Positions 43,101 through 51,782 of a stretch of DNA of 64,000 nucleotides are shown here, in pieces. A model generated the notes under the pieces. It saw only the letters and a list, made by a program, of their open reading frames with translations. It made no database searches and was not told the DNA's origin. Source of the DNA: Alphaproteobacteria bacterium CG11_big_fil_rev_8_21_14_0_20_39_49 (GTDB lineage Bacteria > Pseudomonadota > Alphaproteobacteria > Rickettsiales > UBA6187); the NCBI GenBank assembly GCA_002787635.1, contig PCXK01000007.1, positions 375,877 to 439,876 on the forward strand, written 5' to 3'. The position numbers were made by a program, and so were the translations under genes. Position 1 is the first letter of the stretch. Each line of letters opens with the position of its first letter.

Positions 43101-43346
43101 GTTTGTTAGGGCTGTTAACATCTACCTGAAGGACCCTAACCGGACTCTAGGAAGTTTGAATCAATATGTTTAATTTAGCATTAATGTATTAACAAATTGT
43201 TAACGTGTTATTTTTTTAAAATAATTTTGACTTTTTAAATTCAGGTGATACTAATTAAGTTAATTGTTAATAGATGCTAATTTGTATGGCTCTGCAATTT
43301 CAGGTTGTGGTTCTGTTGTTTATTAGCGGTATTCTTGGAGGGGTAA
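43101..43346. other. Intergenic region with possible small RNA
   Basis: Between the hairpin and the 70-residue gene. The GTTAGGGC...GACCCTAAC stem lies at the left; the rest is AT-rich with no ORF. It could be the tail of an unrecognised small RNA that ends at the 43061-43100 hairpin, but I could not match it to a known RNA. Confidence 0.35.
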
Positions 43347-43559
43347 ATGAGCGATACGGTAGATGTATTTAGAATAGCACGTCTTTTACTGGAAGAACAC
43401 GGTGTTTTTGCCGCTGATGAAATAAAAGAAAAAATAAAAGCCTACACGGACGCAGGCGATTATAATGCTACTAAAATATGGTATGAGATTGAAGATGCCC
43501 TCAACGAAATAGAAAAATCCTCCGCAAGAGAAACTGAATCTGAAGGTGTTATCAGTTAA
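43347..43559 (+). CDS. Small helical protein, similar to the 292-522 product
   Basis: A 70-residue acidic protein with a very strong ribosome site (GGAGGGG, 3-4 nt before the ATG). The layout R.AR.LLEEHG..A.......AYTDAGDYNATKIWYEIEDAL matches small alphaproteobacterial proteins in which helix 2 is followed by GD.......W..I..A. It looks related in pattern to the 76-residue protein at 292-522, though identity is low. No signal peptide. Function is unknown. polA follows after 65 nt on the same strand. Confidence 0.72.
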   Translation: MSDTVDVFRIARLLLEEHGVFAADEIKEKIKAYTDAGDYNATKIWYEIEDALNEIEKSSARETESEGVIS

Positions 43560-43624
43560 TATCTGGACTAAAAAAATACAGCTCTTATACTCTTAATAAT
43601 CAAAAACAAAATAGTGTATTAATT

Positions 43625-46375
43625 ATGAGAGCATTAGATAATATGTCCGAAATTTCTAAAAAAAGTTCAAAAAAACTTATATTAATAGATGGTTACGGCT
43701 TTGTTTTCAGGGCGTATCACGCTTTGGCACGAGCTAATATGAAAAGACCTGACGGAACACCTGTCGGTGCTGTCTATGCTTTTACTAATATGCTGATAAA
43801 AACCATAAAAAACCATGAAACGGATTATATCGCAGTAGTGTTTGATTCGGGTGAAAAAACCTTCAGGAATGATATTTACAAGGAATATAAGGCGAACAGA
43901 CCGCCCGCACCTGAAGACCTGATACCGCAATTTCCGCTTGTCAGAGAGGCGGCTAAGGCACTTAATCTGGCAATTGTTGAAAAGGTCGGCTATGAAGCCG
44001 ATGATCTGATAGCTACATATGTTAAAATTGCCAAAGAACAAGGTTATGAAGTTATAATTATATCCTCCGACAAAGACCTTATGCAGTTGATAGGTGACGG
44101 TGTGCAGATGTACGACTCTTTAAAGTCCAAGATAATTGATGAGCAGCAGGTTTTAGAAAAATTCGGCGTTAAGCCCGATAAGGTTCTGGACGTTTTGTCG
44201 TTAATGGGGGATTCGTCCGATAATGTACCCGGTGTTCCCGGAATAGGTCCTAAAACAGCTTCCGAGCTTATAAACAGGTTCGGCACTTTAGAAAACGTGT
44301 TAGAATCTACTTCGGAAATAACGCAGAAAAAACGTAAGGAAACCCTTGAAGCCAGTAAACAACAGGCTCTATTGTCCAAAGAGCTTATAACATTATGCTA
44401 TGATGTGCCGTTGGAATCTGAAATTGAGGATTTTGTCGTTAAAGATATAAATAATGAAAATTTGTTGATTTTCTTGCGTGAACAGGGATTTAAGTCCCTA
44501 ATTGCAAAATTCGATAAAGACGGGATTGACGGCAATAATACTGCCGGTAATGATAATTTAGGCAAAAAAACATCTTCCGAACTGCTCAAGAATATAAAAG
44601 ATATAAGCAAATGGCTAAATAAACAGGGTGAAATAAGGTGTTTATCTATTGATGTTATAAATGATGAAAAAACAGGGAATTTATTAGGAATAAGCCTATG
44701 TGTGGAAGAAAAAGCCTGTTTTTTCAGGTTTGAAGAGGATAAACAGCCTTCACAAACAAGTTTGTTCGGTGATGATAACGAGAATAAAGCCGACAAAATT
44801 GGAATTAACGAGGTTATTAAAGAAGTTAAAACTTATTTAGAAGATAAATCAATACTAAAAGTGGGGCATAGCTTAAAGAGATTTATCCAAGAGGCAAAGG
44901 AATGCAAAGTTGAAGTGCGGCCGTTTGATGATGTTATGGTTATGTCGTCAACTTTGGAGGGCGGCTTACACAAGCATGACATAAAAAATATGATTATAAG
45001 AAATTGTCCTGAAATTGAAGATGATTTTATTGATATTAAAATATCATCGGATATGGAAGATGATAAAATAATGCACCGTTCCTGCCTTATATCGGGTGCG
45101 TTACTGCATCTTCATAAAACACTAAAAGTAAAGCTGTTTAAAGAAAAGCAGCTAACTGCATATCATAGGATTGAAAAGCCTTTAATAAATGTTTTGGGGC
45201 AAATGGAAAGTAAGGGCATTAGGGTAGATGTTAATGTTTTGAATAAACTTTCCGGTGAGTTTGCTAAACAGGCGGCAGAATTGGAATTGGAAATACATAA
45301 AATAGCAGGCTGTGAGTTCAACATAGGTTCGCCAAAGCAGTTAGGCGAGGTTCTGTTTGAACAAATGGGACTAAGTACGGGTAAGAAGTCCAAAAAAAGC
45401 GGAGCTTACTCTACCGATGTTCAGGTTTTGCAAGCCCTTGCGGCAGAAGGGCATGATATAGCCGATAAAGTATTGCAATGGCGGCATATTAGTAAGATGA
45501 AAAGCACATATACCGACTCATTGCCCAAGCAGGTTAAGAAAGACGGCAGAGTGCATACAACATTTGAGATGGCAGCTACCAGCACAGGCAGGCTTAGTTC
45601 TCGTGACCCTAATTTGCAGAATATCCCCATAAGGACTGAGGACGGCAGTAAAATAAGGCGTGCATTTATAGCAAAAGACGGGTGCAAGCTTATTTCCGCC
45701 GACTACTCGCAAATAGAGCTGCGTTTATTGGCACATATGGCGGATATGCCTGTTTTGCAGGACGCTTTTAATAATAATCTTGATATACATGCCGCTACAG
45801 CAAGCCAGATGTTCAAGGTTGACTTAAAAGATGTCGATAGTGATTTAAGGCGTAAGGCAAAGACGATTAATTTCGGTATTATATATGGCATTAGTGCGTT
45901 CGGTTTGTCGCAAAGGCTTGGAATCCCAAGGGGTGAGGCAGCGGAATATATTAAACAGTATTTCGAACAATATCCGGGCATTGAAGCGTATATGAAAAAA
46001 ACCGTTGAATTTGCAAGAGAACACAGCTACGTAGAGACAATATGGGGACGAAAATGCTTTGTAAACGGTATAAACGATAAGAATCCGGCACTAAGGCAGT
46101 TTTCCGAGCGTGCCGCTATTAATGCCCCGTTGCAAGGCTCTGCTGCCGATATTATAAAAAAAGCAATGGTTCGCCTTAATGATGAAATTGCGGAGAAAAA
46201 TTATAACGCAAGTATTTTGCTACAGGTACATGACGAGTTACTTATAGAGGTAGCAGAAAATGAAGCTGAAAAAATAGCCAAGCTTACGAAAGATATAATG
46301 GAAAATGCGGTTAGTATCTCCGTTCCGGCTTTAGTGGATGTAAATATCGGTAATAACTGGAATGAAATCCATTAA
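43625..46375 (+). CDS. polA: DNA polymerase I, proofreading site degenerate
   Basis: Repair and Okazaki-fragment polymerase, 916 residues. The 5'-3' exonuclease domain (about 15-300) keeps VVFDSGEKTFR, YEADDLIAT and MGDSSDNVPG. The polymerase domain has motif A DYSQIELRLLAH, motif B RRKAKTINFGIIYG and motif C VHDELL, all intact. The middle domain is present, but its 3'-5' exonuclease residues are not: the first motif reads LSIDVIND in place of DTE, the second GHSLKRFIQE in place of N..YD, and the third lacks the Tyr/Asp. Proofreading is thus probably lost. The start at 43625 has no clear ribosome site; ATG at 43643 is an alternative. Confidence 0.97.
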   Translation: MRALDNMSEISKKSSKKLILIDGYGFVFRAYHALARANMKRPDGTPVGAVYAFTNMLIKTIKNHETDYIAVVFDSGEKTFRNDIYKEYKANRPPAPEDLIPQFPLVREAAKALNLAIVEKVGYEADDLIATYVKIAKEQGYEVIIISSDKDLMQLIGDGVQMYDSLKSKIIDEQQVLEKFGVKPDKVLDVLSLMGDSSDNVPGVPGIGPKTASELINRFGTLENVLESTSEITQKKRKETLEASKQQALLSKELITLCYDVPLESEIEDFVVKDINNENLLIFLREQGFKSLIAKFDKDGIDGNNTAGNDNLGKKTSSELLKNIKDISKWLNKQGEIRCLSIDVINDEKTGNLLGISLCVEEKACFFRFEEDKQPSQTSLFGDDNENKADKIGINEVIKEVKTYLEDKSILKVGHSLKRFIQEAKECKVEVRPFDDVMVMSSTLEGGLHKHDIKNMIIRNCPEIEDDFIDIKISSDMEDDKIMHRSCLISGALLHLHKTLKVKLFKEKQLTAYHRIEKPLINVLGQMESKGIRVDVNVLNKLSGEFAKQAAELELEIHKIAGCEFNIGSPKQLGEVLFEQMGLSTGKKSKKSGAYSTDVQVLQALAAEGHDIADKVLQWRHISKMKSTYTDSLPKQVKKDGRVHTTFEMAATSTGRLSSRDPNLQNIPIRTEDGSKIRRAFIAKDGCKLISADYSQIELRLLAHMADMPVLQDAFNNNLDIHAATASQMFKVDLKDVDSDLRRKAKTINFGIIYGISAFGLSQRLGIPRGEAAEYIKQYFEQYPGIEAYMKKTVEFAREHSYVETIWGRKCFVNGINDKNPALRQFSERAAINAPLQGSAADIIKKAMVRLNDEIAEKNYNASILLQVHDELLIEVAENEAEKIAKLTKDIMENAVSISVPALVDVNIGNNWNEIH

Positions 46376-46584
46376 TACCATTTTTTACGGCAGATATTTA
46401 CTATAAGCAAAATGATAAAAAACTTTATCAGGAACAATATAATCTGGCTGACGAACTCCCTGCTTGTCATTTCCAAGTCGCCCCATTCAAAGCCGCTTGA
46501 GAAAAGTATGTATAGGCTATGCACGAAAAAAACAAATGTCGTGCCGAGTATTAGTAGTATGAATGTTTTTTTTATTATGTTCAT
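46372..46584 (-). CDS. Small two-helix membrane protein
   Basis: A 70-residue protein with two membrane segments (about 8-28 and 47-64), ending in the basic CRKKWY. No family is recognised. It converges on polA and overlaps its stop by 4 bp. The ATG has a modest TCCGGCT context. The reading frame is plausible but short, and the composition could arise by chance in AT-rich DNA. Confidence 0.45.
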   Translation of the reverse strand: MNIIKKTFILLILGTTFVFFVHSLYILFSSGFEWGDLEMTSREFVSQIILFLIKFFIILLIVNICRKKWY

Positions 46585-46653
46585 AGCCGGATTTATATTT
46601 ATAAATTAAACCTATAAAATAAAAACAATATTTAAAATAGCAAATATTTTTAT

Positions 46654-46802
46654 GGGATTGTTCAATAAATATAGATTTTGCAAAAACCGCACTGAATTCT
46701 TTAATTTTTTGTCATGCTGAATTTATTTCAGCATCTACTTTGTCATGGTAGAGATGCTGAAATAAATTCAGCATGACAAAATCTATGTTTGTTGAACACT
46801 CC
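46654..46802 (+). mobile_element. MITE-like element, family 1, copy 2
   Basis: TIRs GGGATTGTTCAATAAATATAG and CTATGTTTGTTGAACACTCC. The inner palindrome is almost perfect: GTCATGCTGAATTTATTTCA and TGAAATAAATTCAGCATGAC. TTTTTAT flanks both sides (TATTTTTAT left, AGTTTTTAT right). The CCGCACTGAATTCTTTAATT segment is on the left, the same orientation as copy 1. It fills most of the gap between the small membrane protein and rpsF. Confidence 0.85.
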
Positions 46803-46951
46803 AGTTTTTATTGTATTACTATATTACTAACTGTAATTTTTTTATATAAAATGTCGATTTTTAGTAAATCTATGCTTGCATATTGAGTAAAAGTATGTAT
46901 TTTGCTACTTCGCTTAATTTTAAGCCAACGTATTTTTTGGAGAGAATAAGA

Positions 46952-47311
46952 ATGCCTCTATATGAGAATACTTTTATTGTAAGACAAGACATGTCTACAC
47001 AGGAAGTAGATAAATTAACGGAATCGTTTTCTAAAGTCGTGAGCGATAATAAAGGTAAGATAGTTAAAAAAGAGTATTGGGGTTTGCGTAACCTAGCTTA
47101 TAAAGTGAATAAAAATAAAAAAGGTCACTACGTGCTGTTGTCGGTCGATGCAGAGTCTTCGGCTGTGGACGAGTTGCAAAGGCAGCTTAAGCTGAGTGAG
47201 GATGTTATCCGTAACCTTACGGTGAAAGTTGATGAGATTTCTAAGGATCCCTCTCCGTTGATGGGTAAGAAATCTTTTGCTAAGAAACCAATTAAAAGAG
47301 AGAGTGAATAA
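46952..47311 (+). CDS. rpsF: Ribosomal protein bS6
   Basis: Small-subunit protein that binds with bS18 at the platform. 119 residues from the ATG at 46952, preceded by GGAGAG; a frame from 46883 adds a leader not found in bS6. The pattern [41 protein letters not shown] in parts, then the basic Lys-rich tail, is canonical. The stop TAA overlaps the rpsR start by one nucleotide (TAATG), so translation is coupled. Confidence 0.97.
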   Translation: MPLYENTFIVRQDMSTQEVDKLTESFSKVVSDNKGKIVKKEYWGLRNLAYKVNKNKKGHYVLLSVDAESSAVDELQRQLKLSEDVIRNLTVKVDEISKDPSPLMGKKSFAKKPIKRESE

Positions 47312-47565
47312 TGTCTGAAGCTGCAGGTAACGTTCCTTTGGTAAGAAATGTGTTTTTCCGTCGTGTGAGAGGATGTCCTCTTTCAGGTGAAGATGCACCG
47401 AAAATAGATTATAAAGATATTGAGCTTTTGCAAAGATATATCTCTGAGCGTGGTAGGATTACCCCAAGCCGTATATCATCGATTTCTCTGAAAAAACAAA
47501 GAGAATTGGCAAAAGCAATTAAACGTGCAAGACAATTGGCATTGTTGCCGTACGTTGCACAATAA
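47311..47565 (+). CDS. rpsR: Ribosomal protein bS18
   Basis: Binds bS6 and 16S rRNA. 84 residues. The core [19 protein letters not shown] and the C-terminal [17 protein letters not shown] are conserved. The N-terminus contains one Cys (RGCPLSG), a feature of zinc-lacking or partial bS18 forms. It starts inside the rpsF stop and is followed by rplI after 19 nt. Confidence 0.98.
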   Translation: MSEAAGNVPLVRNVFFRRVRGCPLSGEDAPKIDYKDIELLQRYISERGRITPSRISSISLKKQRELAKAIKRARQLALLPYVAQ

Positions 47566-47584
47566 TTAATTTAGAGGAATTAAC

Positions 47585-48184
47585 ATGGAAGTAATCCTTT
47601 TAGAGCCTGTCAATAAGCTCGGTAATGCAGGTGACATTGTTGAAGTAAAAAACGGTTATGCTAGAAATTTCCTTATACCGCAAGGAAAAGTGCTGCGTGC
47701 GAACAATGAAAATAAAGCTGAATTCGAAGCCAGAAGAGCTGAAATAGAAAAGCAAAATAAAGTTAAACAAGACGCTGCCGAAAAAGAGCAAGCCAAGATT
47801 AACAATAAGTTTATCGTAGTTGTAAGGCAAGCGGGTGAAGACGGTCGTCTTTTTGGTTCTGTAAACGCAAAAGATATCGCTGATGTGTTGCAAGCCTCTT
47901 ATGGTGTAGAAGTAAAAAGAAACCAGATAAATCTGAATAAGCCTATTAAATATCTTGGTATATTCGCTGAAGAAGTGGTTATACACGGTAATGTTATAGC
48001 AAAAGTTAATATTAATGTTGCCAGAAGTGAAGATGAAGCAAAAGATGCGGAAAAAGAATTCCTGAATCCTGCTAAAAACGACGAGTCTAAAGCAAGTGCC
48101 GGAAAAGCTGAGAGAAAAGGCAAAAAAGACGAGTCTTCCGATAAAGATGAAGCGTTAGCTGAAGAGCCTAAGTCTGAAGAGTAA
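47585..48184 (+). CDS. rplI: Ribosomal protein bL9
   Basis: Large-subunit stalk-like protein that reaches to the neighbouring ribosome. 199 residues, longer than the usual 150 because of a Lys/Glu/Ser-rich C-terminal tail (about 160-199) that is probably disordered. The N-terminal domain MEVILLEPVNKLGNAGDIVEVKNGYARNFLIP matches in full over its first 32 residues, and the long helix and C-domain follow. A good GAGGAAT precedes the ATG. A terminator follows the stop. Confidence 0.97.
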   Translation: MEVILLEPVNKLGNAGDIVEVKNGYARNFLIPQGKVLRANNENKAEFEARRAEIEKQNKVKQDAAEKEQAKINNKFIVVVRQAGEDGRLFGSVNAKDIADVLQASYGVEVKRNQINLNKPIKYLGIFAEEVVIHGNVIAKVNINVARSEDEAKDAEKEFLNPAKNDESKASAGKAERKGKKDESSDKDEALAEEPKSEE

Positions 48185-48205
48185 GATGCTTATAAAATAA
48201 ATATT

Positions 48206-48238
48206 AAAAGGTCGGGCATAGGCTCGACCTTTTTTTAT
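48206..48238 (+). terminator. Terminator of rpsF-rpsR-rplI
   Basis: AAAGGTCG...CTCGACCTTT stem with a run of seven T. The T-run is also the left flank of MITE copy 3, so that element inserted exactly at the terminator tail. Confidence 0.85.
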
Positions 48239-48239
48239 G

Positions 48240-48386
48240 GAGTGTTCAATAAACATAGTTTTTGTCATACTGAATTTATTTCAGTATCTTCTTTGTAAGG
48301 CAAGAGATGCTGAAATAAATTCAGCATGACAAAAAATTAAAGGTTTCAGTACAATTTTTACAAAAACTATATTTATTGAACCCTCC
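48240..48386 (-). mobile_element. MITE-like element, family 1, copy 3
   Basis: TIRs GAGTGTTCAATAAACATAG and CTATATTTATTGAACCCTCC. The inner palindrome is GTCATACTGAATTTATTTCA and TGAAATAAATTCAGCATGAC. A 9-10 bp direct repeat, TTTTTTATG(G), lies at both ends (48231-48239 and right after 48386). The GTTTCAGTACAATTTTTAC segment is on the right, so it is inverted relative to copies 1 and 2. It separates rplI from dnaB. Confidence 0.88.
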
Positions 48387-48430
48387 TTTTTTATGGATAT
48401 TTGCAAAAATAATATCTATAAGTATATGTT

Positions 48431-49921
48431 ATGAAGGTGCGTGAAGAAATCAAAACCAAAGATGAAACAGAGTCGATACAATATCGACAACCACCGCATA
48501 ATACCCAAGCGGAGCAGGCGTTGCTCGGTGCTATCATAACAAATAACGATGCGATAAACAGGGTGGGGGAATATTTACGTCCCGAACATTTTTATGAGCC
48601 TGTACATCAGAGAATATATGATGCTATTTTAAAATTCATAGACAGGGGAACAATTGCCAGCCCTGTTACATTAAAGAATCATTTCGACAAAGATGAGGCG
48701 TTGGTAGATGTGGGCGGTGCCGAATATTTAGTACGCCTTGCAGGAATGTCCGTAGCTATAATTAACTTAGAGGCTTATGGAAAAATTATTTATGACCTTG
48801 CAGTCAGGCGTAATCTAATAGAAATCGGTGCGGATATTGTAAATGACGCATATGATGAAAATATAGAAAGGCAGGCTAAAGACCAGATTGAGGCGGCAGA
48901 GCATAAACTTTTTAATCTTGCCAGCGAAGGCACGGGAGAATCAGGCTTTCAGGCTTTAAAAGTCTCGCTAATTGAGGCTATCAACAAAGCCGATGCCGCA
49001 TATAAAAGGACGGAAAGTTTAAGTGGAACAAGCACAGGTTTTATTGACTTGGATTCACTGCTTGGCGGCCTGGCTAATTCGGATTTGTTAATACTTGCCG
49101 GACGACCTTCAATGGGTAAAACTGCGTTCGCTATAAATATGGCGGTAAATGCGGCTAAGTATTTATTAGAAAATCATACTGACGAAGAAACATCGGCACC
49201 TTCTATCGGCTTCTTCTCGCTGGAGATGTCATCGGAGCAACTGGCAGCCAGAATGATAGCTATGGAATCGGGTGTGGATTCATCAAAAATGCGTACCGGT
49301 AATTTAACTGATGATGAGTTTGCAAGACTGGTTCAGGGGAATAAAAAACTACATAAGCTACCGTTCTTTATGGACGATACGCCGGCTTTGTCGATATCTG
49401 CATTAAGAACGAGGGCTAGGAGGTTGAAGCGTAAGCATAATCTTGGCTTGTTGATAGTGGATTATTTGCAGCTTCTAAAAGGCAGTGCAAAATCATCTGA
49501 AGGTAACAGAGTTCAGGAAGTTTCGGAAATAACTCAAGGTTTAAAAGCGGTGGCTAAGGAGTTGAATATACCTGTGATTGCGTTGTCGCAGTTGTCACGT
49601 GCCGTTGAGCAGAGGGAGGATAAGCGTCCTCAGTTGTCGGATTTGCGTGAATCGGGAAGTATTGAGCAAGATGCGGATATTGTAATGTTTATTTACCGTG
49701 AAGCATATTACGAAGAAAGAAAGAAGCCGTCAGATAGCGAAACTGAAAAAATGTCTCAGTGGCAAGCAAAAATGGAGGCTTGTCAGAATGTTACGGAAAT
49801 AATAATTGCCAAACAGCGTCATGGACCTATCGGTACAGCGAGGCTATTTTTCAACGCTAATACCACGAAGTTTGAAGACTTGGCCGAAAATTACTCCGCA
49901 TCTGATTCTTATGTGGGGTAG
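48431..49921 (+). CDS. dnaB: Replicative DNA helicase
   Basis: Hexameric 5'-3' helicase at the fork. 496 residues. The N-terminal primase-interacting domain (about 20-125) has PPHNTQAEQALLGAIITNN. The RecA-like domain shows Walker A LAGRPSMGKTAFA near 222, Walker B LLIVDYLQLL and the arginine-finger region IALSQLSRAVEQREDKRP. There is no intein. An extra Glu/Ser-rich insert around residues 245-260 (NHTDEETSAP) is common in alphaproteobacteria. alr starts 3 nt after the stop. Confidence 0.98.
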   Translation: MKVREEIKTKDETESIQYRQPPHNTQAEQALLGAIITNNDAINRVGEYLRPEHFYEPVHQRIYDAILKFIDRGTIASPVTLKNHFDKDEALVDVGGAEYLVRLAGMSVAIINLEAYGKIIYDLAVRRNLIEIGADIVNDAYDENIERQAKDQIEAAEHKLFNLASEGTGESGFQALKVSLIEAINKADAAYKRTESLSGTSTGFIDLDSLLGGLANSDLLILAGRPSMGKTAFAINMAVNAAKYLLENHTDEETSAPSIGFFSLEMSSEQLAARMIAMESGVDSSKMRTGNLTDDEFARLVQGNKKLHKLPFFMDDTPALSISALRTRARRLKRKHNLGLLIVDYLQLLKGSAKSSEGNRVQEVSEITQGLKAVAKELNIPVIALSQLSRAVEQREDKRPQLSDLRESGSIEQDADIVMFIYREAYYEERKKPSDSETEKMSQWQAKMEACQNVTEIIIAKQRHGPIGTARLFFNANTTKFEDLAENYSASDSYVG

Positions 49922-49923
49922 TT

Positions 49924-51000
49924 GTGTCGGTTTTATATTCTGGTTCTACTCTAAAGATTAATCTCAAGGCTATCGCCGATAACTATTTTATTTTAAAAGC
50001 CAAAGCAGGCGGTAGGGAGATAGCCGCTGTTGTAAAGGCTAATGCTTATGGGCTTGGTGTTGAAAAAGTTGCACCCGTTCTCAAGGAGGCGGGTTGTAAG
50101 CTGTTTTTTGTGGCAAATCTTGATGAGGCATTGGAACTCAGGGAAATACTTCCCTCCAGTGATATAGCCGTATTAAACGGGGTTATAAAAGGGCAGGGCA
50201 AATTCTTTGCTGAAAATAATATAATTCCTGTTCTTAATTCTATGGAACAAATTGATTTATGGTCTAAAACCTTTAATCAAAAGCCCTCAATGATACATGT
50301 TGATTCGGGAATGAACAGGCTGGGGATACCGATTGATGAATATGAAAAAGTTATAAATAGCGGTAAACTCGAAAAATTAAATGTTAAGCTGATATTGAGT
50401 CACTTAGCCTGTGCGGATGAGAAGAAAAACACTAAAAATGTCGAACAGTTGAATATTGTCAGAAAAGTAGCTGAGTTAACTCCTAATTTTAAAATTAGCT
50501 TCGCTAATTCATCGGGCATATTTTTAGGTAAAGACTATCATTTTGATATAGTAAGACCCGGTATAGCACTTTATGGGGGAAACCCGATTCCCAATAGTTT
50601 GAACCCCATGAAAAACGTTGTGGAAATTACCGCTAATATATTGCAGATACGTAATATTGACAGTGAGGAAACTGTCGGCTATGGTGCAACCTACATATTA
50701 GATAAAGGTTCAAAAATAGCCACATTGCCCATCGGCTATGCGGACGGTTATTTTAGGGTATTCGGTAATAGATCCTATTGTGCAATAAACGGAAAAAAAG
50801 TTCCGGTTGTAGGTCGTGTATCAATGGACTTGATTACTATTGATATTACCTCTATTAAAGACGAGATTAACATTGGCGACGAAGTGGAAATTCTGGGAGC
50901 TAATGTAAAATTGGACGAATTGGTGGAACTTGCGGAAACCATTGACTATGAAGTGCTGACATCACTTGGAAGCCGTTACAGGAGGATTTACACAAATTGA
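49924..51000 (+). CDS. alr: Alanine racemase
   Basis: PLP enzyme that makes D-alanine for peptidoglycan. 358 residues. The PLP lysine lies in AVVKANAYGLG; the Tyr region SMDLITIDIT (RVSMD) is the C-terminal catalytic part. The start is GTG at 49924, only 3 nt after dnaB, with no better Met. Its stop overlaps the TTG start of mlaE. The gene order dnaB-alr-mlaEF is seen in other alphaproteobacteria. Confidence 0.97.
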   Translation: MSVLYSGSTLKINLKAIADNYFILKAKAGGREIAAVVKANAYGLGVEKVAPVLKEAGCKLFFVANLDEALELREILPSSDIAVLNGVIKGQGKFFAENNIIPVLNSMEQIDLWSKTFNQKPSMIHVDSGMNRLGIPIDEYEKVINSGKLEKLNVKLILSHLACADEKKNTKNVEQLNIVRKVAELTPNFKISFANSSGIFLGKDYHFDIVRPGIALYGGNPIPNSLNPMKNVVEITANILQIRNIDSEETVGYGATYILDKGSKIATLPIGYADGYFRVFGNRSYCAINGKKVPVVGRVSMDLITIDITSIKDEINIGDEVEILGANVKLDELVELAETIDYEVLTSLGSRYRRIYTN

Positions 51001-51782
51001 GGTTTTTTGTGAATATTTTACAAATAATAGGACGAATCTTTCTTGATTTTCTTGAGGCTATCGGTGATGTAGTAGTGTTTGCTATACGTACGATATTTCA
51101 TATAATTACGCCCCCATACTACCCTAAGGTTCTTTTGAAATATATAGTTATAATAGGTTATTATTCTTTGCCTGTAGTGGGTCTTACGGCGATATTCACC
51201 GGAGCGGTTCTTGCATTGCAAAGTTATACGGGCTTTTCCCGTATGAATGCTGAAGATTCTATAGCTACGGTAGTTGTGATAGCAATTACAAGGGAGCTTG
51301 GTCCTGTACTTGCGGGGCTTATGGTGGCAGGGCGTGTGGGTGCGGCTACTGCTGCGGAAATCGGGACTATGAAGGTGACAGAACAGATAGACGCACTGGT
51401 TACTTTGTCCACAAATCCATTTAAATATCTTATCGCTCCAAGGGTGCTTGCAGGCGTGATAACATTGCCGTGTCTGGTGTTAATTGCCGATATAATCGGT
51501 GTGTTCGGAGGTTATCTGATAGGCGTAAATAAGCTTGATTTTTCATCAGGTAATTATTTGAGAAGTACATTCTCGATATTAGAGCAAAAAGATGTTATAA
51601 CAGGTCTTATAAAAGCGTCTATTTTCGGTTTTATAATAACTTTGATGGGGTGTTATCACGGCTATAACTCAAGAGGCGGTGCAAACGGAGTAGGAGTTGC
51701 CACGACTAATGCAGTTGTTACGGCTTCAATGCTTATATTGTTTTCTAACTACTTTGCTACGGAGTTTTTCTTTACAAAATGA
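50997..51782 (+). CDS. mlaE: MlaE lipid ABC transporter permease
   Basis: Inner-membrane permease of the Mla phospholipid transport system, 261 residues with about five or six hydrophobic segments. The family motif EQIDALVTLSTNPFKYLIAP is intact, with PRVLAGV just after it. The start is TTG at 50997 (TTGA overlap with the alr stop); the alternative Met lies well downstream. It overlaps mlaF by 4 bp (ATGA). The substrate-binding MlaD is not in this window; mlaC and mlaB are also absent. Confidence 0.95.
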   Translation: MRFFVNILQIIGRIFLDFLEAIGDVVVFAIRTIFHIITPPYYPKVLLKYIVIIGYYSLPVVGLTAIFTGAVLALQSYTGFSRMNAEDSIATVVVIAITRELGPVLAGLMVAGRVGAATAAEIGTMKVTEQIDALVTLSTNPFKYLIAPRVLAGVITLPCLVLIADIIGVFGGYLIGVNKLDFSSGNYLRSTFSILEQKDVITGLIKASIFGFIITLMGCYHGYNSRGGANGVGVATTNAVVTASMLILFSNYFATEFFFTK

